In this document: positions 7,773 to 16,007 of the stretch, piece after piece | Numbering within the stretch: position 1 is the first letter of the stretch | Layout of the letters: each line of letters starts with the position of its first letter | Made by a program: the position numbers and the translations under genes | Notes under the pieces: model-generated | Database searches by the model: none | Seen by the model: the letters and a program-made list of their open reading frames with translations, nothing else | Told to the model about the DNA's origin: nothing | Source of the DNA: Lentibacillus sediminis | Lineage (GTDB): Bacteria > Bacillota > Bacilli > Bacillales > Amphibacillaceae | Length of the DNA: 64,000 nucleotides | Direction of reading: 5' to 3' | Assembly (NCBI RefSeq): GCF_002763455.1 | Contig: NZ_NIXK01000003.1 | Location: 248,001-312,000 of the forward strand

Positions 7773-9311
7773 ATGAATTTAAGTGAACAATTGGACCAAA
7801 TGGCGAAGAAACAGCCAAATAAGCCGGCCTACATATTTCAGGACAAGGAAACGACCTACATGGAGCTGGAAGGAGCAGTGCAGAAGTTCGCAGCCAGTTT
7901 GCAAAAACTGGGGATTCAAAAAGGGGATCATATTGCCCTTGTGACTGGAAACAGTCCATACTATGTGATCGGCCTATATGGGGCATTGCGAATTGGGGCT
8001 GTGGTTTTACCAATTAACCCGCTTTATACCTCCCATGAGTTGAGCTACATCCTTGATAATGGAGATGTTAAAGCCGTGATTACTATGGATATATTACTGG
8101 AGAAATTTGCAGCCATAGACGGGGAACTTTCGGAAATTGCTCATTACATCGTCTGTGAAAGCGCTCCAAATAAACAGGATGAAAGTGGTCTGCCTGAAAA
8201 CAAGCTGCGGTCATTTACCCAATTCGTTGAAAATGGAAGCCTGGGCATACCAACACCAAAGCTTGAGGATGATGATCTTGCTGTGATTCTTTACACTTCC
8301 GGAACAACAGGGAAACCTAAGGGTGCTATGCTGACACATAAAAATCTGTATTCGAATGCAAAGGATGTGGCTGATTATTTAACCATCAATGGGGATGATC
8401 GAGTGATTGCTACATTACCAATGTTCCATGTTTTTTGCTTGACGGTCGCCTTGAATGCCCCTCTGATGAATGGCGGAACCGTGCTGATTATGCCTAATTT
8501 TTCACCACAAGAAGTATTTGACCTGGCAGGGAAGCAGCAGGCGACAGTGTTTGCTGGTGTACCAACAATGTATAACTATTTGCTGCAAACAGGGAAGGAT
8601 CGGAAGCCAGACTTTTCCACAATTCGGTTATGCATTTCGGGCGGATCAGCGATGCCTGTCGCACTTCTGAAAGACTTTGAAGAAGCATTTGCCTTACAGA
8701 TTTCCGAGGGTTATGGTTTATCCGAAGCTTCGCCGGTAACCACGTTCAACCCGCTGGACGCACCTCGCAAGCCTGGTTCCATTGGAAAAAGCATCGTGAA
8801 TGTGGAAAACAAAGTGGTTGATGAAACAGGCGAGGAAGTCGAACATGGTGAAGTAGGCGAACTCACTGTGAAAGGACCGAATGTCATGAGAGGGTATTAT
8901 AAAATGCCGGATGAGACAGCTGTCACCCTAAAGAAAGGCTGGCTGCACACCGGCGACATGGCACGTATGGATGACGAAGGATATTTCTATATAGTAGATC
9001 GGAAGAAAGATATGATTCTTGTTGGCGGCTACAATGTCTACCCAAGAGAAGTAGAGGAAGTCCTGTATTCTCACCCAGCCATTTCCGAGGTAGCGGTTGT
9101 CGGCACACCGCATCCGGGAACAGGGGAAGCCGTGCATGCTTTTGTTGTGAGCGATGACAGCAATTTAACCCCTGCTTCCTTAAAAGAGTATTGCCGTGAA
9201 CAGCTTGTAAACTACAAAACCCCCACAGAATTCTCCTTTTTGGAGGAACTGCCTAAAAACACGACAGGCAAAATTCTAAGAAGAAGCCTGCGGGACAAAG
9301 TACAAAATTGA
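7773..9311 (+). CDS. lcfB: Long-chain fatty acid-CoA ligase LcfB
   Basis: A 512-residue acyl-CoA synthetase of the AMP-binding superfamily that converts a fatty acid, ATP and CoA to acyl-CoA for beta-oxidation. The P-loop YTSGTTGKPKGAM lies near residues 160-172, the adenylate motif SEGYGLSEASP near 310, the hinge DRKKDMILVGGYNVYPREVE near 410-430, and the catalytic Lys in NTTGKILRR close to the C-terminus. The open frame starts 15 codons earlier inside the FadR operator; the GAGGGG box and the family N-terminus support the ATG at 7773. Its place after lplJ matches lcfB (yhfL) of B. subtilis. Confidence 0.9.
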   Translation: MNLSEQLDQMAKKQPNKPAYIFQDKETTYMELEGAVQKFAASLQKLGIQKGDHIALVTGNSPYYVIGLYGALRIGAVVLPINPLYTSHELSYILDNGDVKAVITMDILLEKFAAIDGELSEIAHYIVCESAPNKQDESGLPENKLRSFTQFVENGSLGIPTPKLEDDDLAVILYTSGTTGKPKGAMLTHKNLYSNAKDVADYLTINGDDRVIATLPMFHVFCLTVALNAPLMNGGTVLIMPNFSPQEVFDLAGKQQATVFAGVPTMYNYLLQTGKDRKPDFSTIRLCISGGSAMPVALLKDFEEAFALQISEGYGLSEASPVTTFNPLDAPRKPGSIGKSIVNVENKVVDETGEEVEHGEVGELTVKGPNVMRGYYKMPDETAVTLKKGWLHTGDMARMDDEGYFYIVDRKKDMILVGGYNVYPREVEEVLYSHPAISEVAVVGTPHPGTGEAVHAFVVSDDSNLTPASLKEYCREQLVNYKTPTEFSFLEELPKNTTGKILRRSLRDKVQN

Positions 9312-9325
9312 TAGGTTAAAAGAGA

Positions 9326-9363
9326 AATGCTTCTGTGCTTGCTGCCGGGAGCATTCTTTTTTT
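9326..9363 (+). terminator. Probable terminator of lcfB
   Basis: Imperfect stem AATGCT / AGCATT with a long loop followed by CTTTTTTT, 15 bases after the stop codon. Confidence 0.55.
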
Positions 9364-9416
9364 ACATAAAACGAGAGCATTCGGCAGTATATGAGTTAAT
9401 CACTTATTTTTTTCAC

Positions 9417-9429
9417 AAAAATTCATTTT
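9417..9429 (+). promoter_or_regulatory. Candidate ComK AT-box upstream of comK
   Basis: AAAAATTCATTTT is a perfect A4-N5-T4 box, the half-site bound by a ComK dimer, about 80 bases before the comK start. A full K-box needs two such boxes at set spacing; only a half-matching second one (near 9368) was found, so autoregulation is a suggestion only. Confidence 0.35.
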
Positions 9430-9510
9430 TTCACTATCTTTTTTGCGGAGAATCTGGTAAATTATTCTTAAGCCACTTCCTTTTCGCAAAAACGAAAGGA
9501 AGATGAAAAA

Positions 9511-10050
9511 ATGATGCTTTACTACGATACGTATACTCCATCTTATGAAATCACTCCAATGACACTGGCAGTTATCAAGCAAAAAAATCCCAGCGGTAAC
9601 CCTGTGACGTTCGTCTATGAAGAGGAAGTCACCTATGCTGTCGATCACTCACCAAGCAAAATCATCGAGGATGCCTGCAAGTTCTTCGGCGCAAGTCTCA
9701 AGGGCAGACAGGATGGCACCAGAGATATCTGCGGGATCACCCACAAGGCTCCGATCACGATTGATCCTTCCAGCGGGATGTACTTCTTCCCTACGACCTC
9801 GCCGTCCAATGCAAAATGTTCCTGGGTCGCACATTCCCATATTGATCAAGTGAATAAAGCGCAAAATAACTCAACGGAAATTATTTTTAAAAACGGCAAA
9901 AGGATTGTGCTTGATGTCTCCTACGGTTCTATGTTGAATCAGGTGCAGCGGACGGCGCAATTCCGTTACTTGCTCGATAACCGGATCCAGTATTTACAGC
10001 GGAAGAGTGCTGATAAGCGGGGAGAGCCTTTGTCAGCATCTCCTGAATAA
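9511..10050 (+). CDS. comK: Competence transcription factor ComK
   Basis: A 179-residue homologue of ComK, the master activator of DNA uptake and recombination genes in B. subtilis, which bends DNA at A4N5T4 boxes. Recognised by the order YEITPMTLAV, the central CKFFGASLKGRQDGT, ITHKAPITIDPSSGMYFFPTTSP, then CSWVAHSHI and the NGKRIVLDVSYGS segment. Length is close to the 192 residues of the B. subtilis protein, and the frame is intact. An AAGGAAG box precedes the paired ATG. The last 122 bases overlap, antisense, the 3' end of yhjD. Whether the strain is competent cannot be told from this. Confidence 0.92.
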   Translation: MMLYYDTYTPSYEITPMTLAVIKQKNPSGNPVTFVYEEEVTYAVDHSPSKIIEDACKFFGASLKGRQDGTRDICGITHKAPITIDPSSGMYFFPTTSPSNAKCSWVAHSHIDQVNKAQNNSTEIIFKNGKRIVLDVSYGSMLNQVQRTAQFRYLLDNRIQYLQRKSADKRGEPLSASPE

Positions 10051-10375
10051 TCGCCTCGACTCTTTTACGGATAGCCGGGTTAAAATAGTTCCGTTTTGCT
10101 TCCTTCGTGCCACAGCAAAATAAAAAAGAAGAAGAGGCATCATCCTTATCGATAGGGATGATCCGGAAGTTTTGTTTCTTCAATCGGGTGCGCAGCTGCC
10201 GCCGTTCATTCTCCGCATGGTCGTTCATTTCTGCCAGAAGTCCAAGATAGGGTTCTTTGATCTTAAACCCGCCAGCTTCAATATGTTTCATATCCTGCTC
10301 CATGACGACAATGGCCATGGAAAGAAACACAAACCGGGTGGCTGACTGCAGTTCTTCCTCAGGCAATTCACGCAT
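9929..10375 (-). CDS. yhjD: YhjD-like protein with C-terminal extension into comK
   Basis: A 148-residue protein of unknown function. The body (residues 1 to about 115) has the features I recall for YhjD of B. subtilis: a helical N-terminus FLSMAIVVMEQDMKHIE, then KEPYLGLLAEM, and YFNPAIRKRVEAIIQEML. The neighbours comK on one side and yhjE and sipV on the other are the same as in B. subtilis. The last 40 or so residues are low-complexity (Ser/Ala/Gly) and are read antisense to the comK 3' end; they are probably a run-on after loss of the original stop. A GAGGAGGTAA box precedes the ATG. Confidence 0.65.
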   Translation of the reverse strand: MRELPEEELQSATRFVFLSMAIVVMEQDMKHIEAGGFKIKEPYLGLLAEMNDHAENERRQLRTRLKKQNFRIIPIDKDDASSSFLFCCGTKEAKRNYFNPAIRKRVEAIIQEMLTKALPAYQHSSAVNTGSGYRASNGIAPSAAPDST

Positions 10376-10634
10376 TTAGATTACCTCCTCATAAAGGAAC
10401 ATTTGTTCTATATTTTATTATATGATATAATTGGTTAAAATACAAGATAGGCGGCTGGATTTTTAGTAATATGAAAAGGAAGTGGCTTCTATCCACTGGA
10501 AAATCAGCCAATATTTTTGAAAACTACGAAGATCATATAAGAAAAGGAAGATGTTCCCGCAGGCGACAGCTGGTTAAAATCAGGGGCTGCAGCACAGCGA
10601 TCACGATGTTCCTATACATGAGGAGATTAACAAA

Positions 10635-11309
10635 ATGTATCTAATGAATGTGTTCACAGATTGGTGGACGATGATAGAAACACAAGGCATCGAAGAATTT
10701 ATGTCTGAGATTCTTGGTGAGTATGAAAGCCTGGGGCCTCTGCCCGGTGTGCTGCTTCCATTCATCGAGGCATTTTTGCCGTTTTTGCCCCTCGTCGTCT
10801 TTGTGATTGCTAATGCAGCGGCATACGGACTGATTGAAGGTTTCCTGCTGTCATGGATTGGTGCAAGCACCGGGGCGGTTATCGTATTTATCATTGTGCG
10901 CAAACTTTCCGGAAAACGCTGGGTACGGCGAATCAGGGAAAACAAGCAGGTGAATACAGTGACAACATGGGTGGAAAAACATGGGTTTGGCCCGCTCTTT
11001 CTGCTGCTGTGTTTTCCTTTTTCCCCTTCTTCGATAATTAATGTTGTCGCCGGCCTGTCCAATGTGAGCATCAAGCAGTTTATCCTGGCGGTGTTTCTCG
11101 GGAAGTCTGTGATGATCTTTTCCATTTCCTATGTCGGTTCGAGCATTACCGAATTTGCCCAGCATCCGGTAAGGACAATTATTGTCGGTGTCTGCATTTT
11201 GCTGTTCTGGGTGATCGGCAAGTATATTGAAAAGCGACTGGACAAACGGACCAAGATAAAGGACAGTTCCATATCGAAAAGGACTAAAAAATCTTCCACA
11301 CGGGTATGA
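10635..11309 (+). CDS. yhjE: TVP38/TMEM64-family membrane protein YhjE
   Basis: A 224-residue polytopic membrane protein of the DedA-related VTT superfamily (TVP38/TMEM64). Several hydrophobic segments are evident: about residues 35-60, 62-90, 120-140, 145-170 and 180-200. The glycine-rich FIEAFLPFLPLVVFVIANAA near residue 42 and the FLLLCFPFSPSSIINVVAGLS segment near 130-150 fit the conserved re-entrant region of the family. The C-terminus is basic and cytosolic. Relatives have been linked to lipid scrambling or flipping, but the substrate here is unknown. A GAGGAGA box precedes the ATG; sipV follows 34 bases later. Confidence 0.8.
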   Translation: MYLMNVFTDWWTMIETQGIEEFMSEILGEYESLGPLPGVLLPFIEAFLPFLPLVVFVIANAAAYGLIEGFLLSWIGASTGAVIVFIIVRKLSGKRWVRRIRENKQVNTVTTWVEKHGFGPLFLLLCFPFSPSSIINVVAGLSNVSIKQFILAVFLGKSVMIFSISYVGSSITEFAQHPVRTIIVGVCILLFWVIGKYIEKRLDKRTKIKDSSISKRTKKSSTRV

Positions 11310-11343
11310 TGTAAGGATAGAACAACCCTGGAGGAAGATAGAT

Positions 11344-11898
11344 ATGGATAAACGAATCAATTATAAACGAATCATACCTGTAGCCATTGCTGCCATTGTG
11401 CTGGCGGTGACTTTCCGTTCCGTCATATTTGCCAGTTATGTTGTCGAAGGAGAGTCGATGGAACCAACCCTTTATGACGGCAGCATGCTGATGGTCAACA
11501 AAGTCGTCTATGATGTGACAGAGGTGGACCGGTTTGACGTGATCGTATTCAGAGCGACAGAGGAGGAAGATTACGTCAAACGGGTTATCGGATTGCCAGG
11601 CGATACAATGATCTATGAAAATGGTAAGCTTTATATCAATGGCAAGTATATGGAGGAAGATTTTCTGGATTCTTATGCGGAGGCGAGCGGTGTCGCTCCG
11701 GAAACAGAGGATTTCACCTTGTCTGAAGTGACAGGAGAAAAGCAGGTGCCTGAGGGGCATTTGTTTGTCATGGGAGATAATCGTGAAGACAGCCGGGACA
11801 GCAGAGAGTTCGGCTTTGTTTCCGTTGAACAGCTCGTCGGGAAGGTGGATGTCACGTACTGGCCACTTTCCGAGGCGAAGTTGTCTTATGGTAATTAA
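11344..11898 (+). CDS. sipV: Type I signal peptidase (SipV-like)
   Basis: A 184-residue membrane-bound serine/lysine protease that removes signal peptides from secreted preproteins. A single N-terminal membrane segment covers about residues 9-31. The catalytic Ser is in VEGESMEPTL (S38), and the general base Lys in YVKRVIGLPGD (K79); box E, MGDNREDSRDSREFG, is intact. Length is that of the P-type Bacillus enzymes. The symbol follows position beside yhjE, as sipV in B. subtilis; paralogues (SipS, SipT) cannot be ruled out from sequence alone. A GGAGGAAGA box precedes the ATG. Confidence 0.88.
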   Translation: MDKRINYKRIIPVAIAAIVLAVTFRSVIFASYVVEGESMEPTLYDGSMLMVNKVVYDVTEVDRFDVIVFRATEEEDYVKRVIGLPGDTMIYENGKLYINGKYMEEDFLDSYAEASGVAPETEDFTLSEVTGEKQVPEGHLFVMGDNREDSRDSREFGFVSVEQLVGKVDVTYWPLSEAKLSYGN

Positions 11899-11984
11899 AT
11901 AGAGGGAATAGTGTTTTCGATGAGACTAATAGATGGGGTTTTTTCGTACATTTTGTTGCTTTTTAATCCGCGTAATTGTTAAAA

Positions 11985-12447
11985 AATGCGACATAAGTGC
12001 ATGTTGATTTCCGCTGCGGGCAGTCGCTTTCCGCGGGCACGGCTTCAGCCTCGGGTTAACAGGATGTTAGTCATGAAGGCGTTGCGACAAACGGTTTTCG
12101 GTGGGACGAGCATTTACGCGCAGTCCCAGGACGTCGCGGTTTTAGCCTTCCATCCTTTGACACTTCCTGCTCAGGTCTAGACACGTGCTGGGACTGCGGT
12201 TACTCGCCCCATCGAAAAGATTTGTTCCCGCAGGAGTCGACTGCCCTCCGCTCCAATCAGCCATCAACAAAGTGGATAGCTGTTGTTTAGTTACCGAAGC
12301 ACACCGTCAGCGGAGGAAATACCCCGAGACTCCTGCGGGATGAAAAGCATAGGCGAGACCCCATAGCGCGGCAGCGCGAGGAGGCTCGGCAGCTTCCCGC
12401 GGAAAGCGAGGGGTATTTCCGCAGCGGTAGGTTGTGTCAACAGTTGA
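11985..12447 (+). repeat. Composite repeat: type-2 module followed by type-1 module
   Basis: The 617-base gap before addB is filled mostly by repeats. A full type-2 module (about 12003-12268) begins TTGATTTCCGCTGCGGGCAG, holds CGCGGGCACGGCTTCAGCCT and GCTCAGGTCTAGACACGTGC, and ends AGGAGTCGACTGCCCTCCGC. A type-1 module in the same orientation (about 12300-12430) follows with GGAAATACCCCGAGACTCCT and GAGGGGTATTTCC. The left border has TGCGACATAA; the right border is poorly kept. Compared with the copy at 45.3 kb, this type-2 module carries an extra segment of about 30 bases near 12090-12130. A 64-codon open frame in the module is not a gene. Confidence 0.75.
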
Positions 12448-12515
12448 TAAAATAAAACAACGGTCTTTCACTAAACAGTCTATAGATAAACAGATTCAAA
12501 TGGGGAGGATATACG

Positions 12516-15500
12516 ATGGGTCTCAGGTTTTTATTAGGGAGAGCCGGAACAGGGAAAAGCGGCAGGTCAATGGATGAGATAAAAGCAAAACTGCTGGAAG
12601 ATCCTCTGGGCCCGCCGCTGTTTTATATTGTTCCGGATCAGATGACATTCCAGCAGGAATATTCCTTATTTCAGGATAAAGAAATCGAGGGAAGCACGCG
12701 GGCACAGGTTGTCAGTTTTTCAAGACTGGCATGGCGTGTGCTGCAGGAGACCGGTGGAGGCACAAGACAATTTATCAGCTCTGTCGGTATTCAGATGATA
12801 CTAAGAAAAATCATTGAAGAAAAGCAAGGGGACTGGCTCACTTTTCAGAAAGCAATGGAGAAGCAGGGTTTTCTGAGCCAACTGGAAAACATGATTACCG
12901 AGTTTAAACGCTATGCCATAACTCCTGAAGTGCTGGCAGAACAAATTGGGGAAATCCAGCGTTATGTACATAAGGAGCCAGGGGAAGAGGCCCTTGTCAA
13001 TAAATTGCAGGATTTGCATTATATTTATGAGCAGCTATTTATTGCCCTGGCGGATCAGTATATGGACAGTGAAGATCAGCTGCGGCTTCTTGCAGAGAAA
13101 ATAGAATCATGCAGCTTGCTTGAGGGTGCGGAAATTTATGTGGATGGATTTCATGACTTCACCCCGCAGGAGCTTCAGGTGCTGGAAGCTTTAATGAAGA
13201 AATGCCAAACTGTCACTTTCGCCTTGACGACCGATCCTTCCCAAGAGAATGGTATATCAGAACTGGATTTATTCTATCAAACGTCGGAAACCTATCATGC
13301 TTTGAAAGAAATAGCGAGGGAGAATGGGATTGCTGTAGAGGAAACAGTCGCCCTGGACCCTGAAGATGGGAGATTTTCCGACCGGCCGTATTTTGCCCAT
13401 TTGGAGCGTTATTTCGATGAACGGCCTGCTCCGGTTTATGAGAGCGATGTTCCAATGAATATTGCCGAGGCCGTCCACCCGCGTGCCGAGGTGGAAGGTG
13501 CCGCGCAGAAGATTCTACGACTGGTGCGCGAAGAAAATTACCGCTACCGGGATATTGCGGTATTTATCCGGCAAACCGATATGTATCATGATTTGATTGC
13601 AACGGTATTTGCGGATCATGACATACCGGTGTTTATTGATGAGAAACGGACCATGCTTAATCATCCGCTGATTGAGCTGCTTCGTTCTGTGCTGGACATT
13701 GCTGAGGGAAACTGGAGGTATGAAGCAATATTTCGTGTGCTGAAAACCGGCTTTATTCCGGCGGATGACTCCGAGTTTCCATTAACATCCGATGCGATTG
13801 ATGAACTGGAGAACTATGTAATTGAATACGGCATCCGCTCCCGCCAGCGTTGGACATCGGACGAAGAGTGGGTTTTTCAGCGGTTCCGCGGGTTTGATCA
13901 GTCTGCACAGACCAGTGCGGAGAAAAAAGCACAGGAGCGGATTAACAAATATCGCTACCAGGTAGTGCGTGCGTTAAAATCGTTTGATGAAGAAATTCGA
14001 TCAGCCTCGACTGTCAGGGAATTATGCGAAACGACTTACCTGCTGCTGGAAACATTGAATGTCCCACGCAAACTGGAAGAGATTCGTGAAGAGTATGACA
14101 CCAGAGGGGAGATTGAAAAGGGCAGGGAGCAAGACCAGGTATGGAATGCGATCATGCAGCTGTTGGATGAGCTGGTGGAAATGGCCGGAGAGGAAAAGAT
14201 GAATTTAAGCACTTTCCGCTCGTCTATGGAGGCTGGAATGGAAACCCTGAAATTTGCCCATGTTCCACCAAGCATTGATCATGTTATTGTCGGAACGATT
14301 GACCGCTCTCGGATCAGTGGAATTAAATGTTCCCTGCTGCTCGGGGTCAATGATGGCGTTTGGCCGATGAAGCCGGCACTCGACGGGATGATCAGTGAAC
14401 AGGAGCGGGACATGCTAAGGGAGCATGGAATCAGGCTTGCTGACAGCAGCAGCCGGCAGTTGCTTGATGATTGGTTCTACATGTACATTGCCTTTACCTC
14501 TGCGAAAGACCGGCTGTGGATCAGTTATCCATTGAGTGATGAAGAAGGAAAAGCAAAAATGCCTTCTCAGCTTATCACCCGGATGGAGGAACTGTTTCCG
14601 GTCTGTTGTGAGCATATTTTGCTCCAAGACCCGGAAGAGCTGCTCGAGGCTGACCGGTTTATTACCACTCCGATGAAAACAAGGTCTGCATTAACCGCAC
14701 AATTGGCCCGCAAACAGAAAGGCTATCCGGTGCAGCCGGTCTGGCGGCATGTCTTGAACTGGTATATAAATAATCATAAAAAAGATGGAACGACCTATCG
14801 GATCCTGCAGAGCTTGTTTTACCAGAACAAGCCGGTAGATCTCACTACGGAAACGGTGCAAGAGCTTTACCCCAAAGAAGTGAAGGCAAGCGTTTCCCGG
14901 CTGGAGACATATTATCAGTGTTCCTATCAGCATTTTGCCAAATACAGCCTGAATCTCCAGGAGCGGAAAACCTTTAAATTAGATGCTCCGGATATCGGGC
15001 AGCTTTTTCATGAAGCATTGAAAACCATCACGGAATGGGTTCAGGCAGAGGGAAAAGATTTTTCTCAGCTGAGCAGGAAGGATACGGAAGGTTACGCGCA
15101 AAAGGCCGTCTCCGGACTGGCACCGATTTTGCAGCATCAGATTTTGCATAGTTCCAGCCGCTATCAGTATATCCAGAAGAAATTGCAGGAGATTATTTCC
15201 CGTGCGGCTTTTGTGCTTAGCGAACAGGCAAGGCAGAGTGATTTCACCCCTGTTGGTCTGGAGCTTGGTTTTGGGACAAATGAAACCCTTCCGCCACTCA
15301 GAATGCCGCTGGAGAATGGCTATGAACTGATGCTCAGAGGACGGATTGACCGGGTGGATAAATCGCTCAGCAGTGAGAATCTGTTTTTGCGAATTATTGA
15401 TTACAAGTCCAGTTCCAAAGGTCTGAACCTAGTCGAGGTGTATTATGGACTGGCACTGCAGATGCTTACGTACCTGGACGTGATTCTCACCCATTCGGAA

Positions 15501-16007
15501 AGCTGGCTCGGCAAAAAGGCGACACCGGCCGGGGTGCTGTATTTCCATGTGCATAACCCGATGATCTCCAATAATGAGAAGCTGAATGACTCGGCAATTG
15601 AAGCGGAGATATTTAAAAAATATAAAATGCAGGGACTGCTGCTCTCAGATGAAGATATCGTCCGGCAGATGGACGCAGGACTTGAAACAGGCCACAGCCA
15701 GATCATTCCTGCTGGGGTAAAAAAGAATGGCGGTTTTTACACAAGCTCGCATGTGGCCGATGAGGAAACGTTCTCCAATTTGAGGCAGCATATTCATCAG
15801 CTTGTACAGCAGGCGGGAGTGGATATTACCGAAGGCGGAGTCCAGTTAAATCCCTATCAGAAGAAAGCAAATGTTGCTTGCACGTTCTGCGATTTCCGTT
15901 CTGTCTGCCAGTTTGATCCGGAGATAAACAGTTACCGGAAGCTTGATGACATGAAAGAGGAAGCAGTACTGGAACAGCTGCAGAGAAGAGGTGAACAGGA
16001 TGGTTAA
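12516..16007 (+). CDS. addB: ATP-dependent helicase/nuclease subunit B, AddB
   Basis: A 1163-residue subunit of AddAB, the Gram-positive counterpart of RecBCD, which resects double-strand DNA ends and responds to Chi. The Walker A motif GRAGTGKS is at residues 8-15. The C-terminal nuclease domain holds the LRIIDYKSS motif. Four cysteines of the iron-sulphur staple are in place: C802 and C1122-x2-C1125-x5-C1131, nearly the numbering of B. subtilis. A GGGGAGGA box precedes the ATG. The end overlaps the addA start by 8 bases. Confidence 0.95.
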   Translation: MGLRFLLGRAGTGKSGRSMDEIKAKLLEDPLGPPLFYIVPDQMTFQQEYSLFQDKEIEGSTRAQVVSFSRLAWRVLQETGGGTRQFISSVGIQMILRKIIEEKQGDWLTFQKAMEKQGFLSQLENMITEFKRYAITPEVLAEQIGEIQRYVHKEPGEEALVNKLQDLHYIYEQLFIALADQYMDSEDQLRLLAEKIESCSLLEGAEIYVDGFHDFTPQELQVLEALMKKCQTVTFALTTDPSQENGISELDLFYQTSETYHALKEIARENGIAVEETVALDPEDGRFSDRPYFAHLERYFDERPAPVYESDVPMNIAEAVHPRAEVEGAAQKILRLVREENYRYRDIAVFIRQTDMYHDLIATVFADHDIPVFIDEKRTMLNHPLIELLRSVLDIAEGNWRYEAIFRVLKTGFIPADDSEFPLTSDAIDELENYVIEYGIRSRQRWTSDEEWVFQRFRGFDQSAQTSAEKKAQERINKYRYQVVRALKSFDEEIRSASTVRELCETTYLLLETLNVPRKLEEIREEYDTRGEIEKGREQDQVWNAIMQLLDELVEMAGEEKMNLSTFRSSMEAGMETLKFAHVPPSIDHVIVGTIDRSRISGIKCSLLLGVNDGVWPMKPALDGMISEQERDMLREHGIRLADSSSRQLLDDWFYMYIAFTSAKDRLWISYPLSDEEGKAKMPSQLITRMEELFPVCCEHILLQDPEELLEADRFITTPMKTRSALTAQLARKQKGYPVQPVWRHVLNWYINNHKKDGTTYRILQSLFYQNKPVDLTTETVQELYPKEVKASVSRLETYYQCSYQHFAKYSLNLQERKTFKLDAPDIGQLFHEALKTITEWVQAEGKDFSQLSRKDTEGYAQKAVSGLAPILQHQILHSSSRYQYIQKKLQEIISRAAFVLSEQARQSDFTPVGLELGFGTNETLPPLRMPLENGYELMLRGRIDRVDKSLSSENLFLRIIDYKSSSKGLNLVEVYYGLALQMLTYLDVILTHSESWLGKKATPAGVLYFHVHNPMISNNEKLNDSAIEAEIFKKYKMQGLLLSDEDIVRQMDAGLETGHSQIIPAGVKKNGGFYTSSHVADEETFSNLRQHIHQLVQQAGVDITEGGVQLNPYQKKANVACTFCDFRSVCQFDPEINSYRKLDDMKEEAVLEQLQRRGEQDG

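Noticed and set aside
10470-10640. Short plus-strand frame starting ATGAAAAGGAAGTGG between yhjD and yhjE
   Set aside because: No ribosome binding site at proper distance and its end overlaps the yhjE start region; the product resembles nothing known. The gap is best left as non-coding.
11986-12180. 64-codon open frame whose product resembles that at 45312-45539
   Set aside because: Both lie wholly inside copies of the type-2 repeat; the protein similarity follows from the DNA repeat. Neither has a ribosome binding site, and the degenerate copy near 4.8 kb has no such frame.
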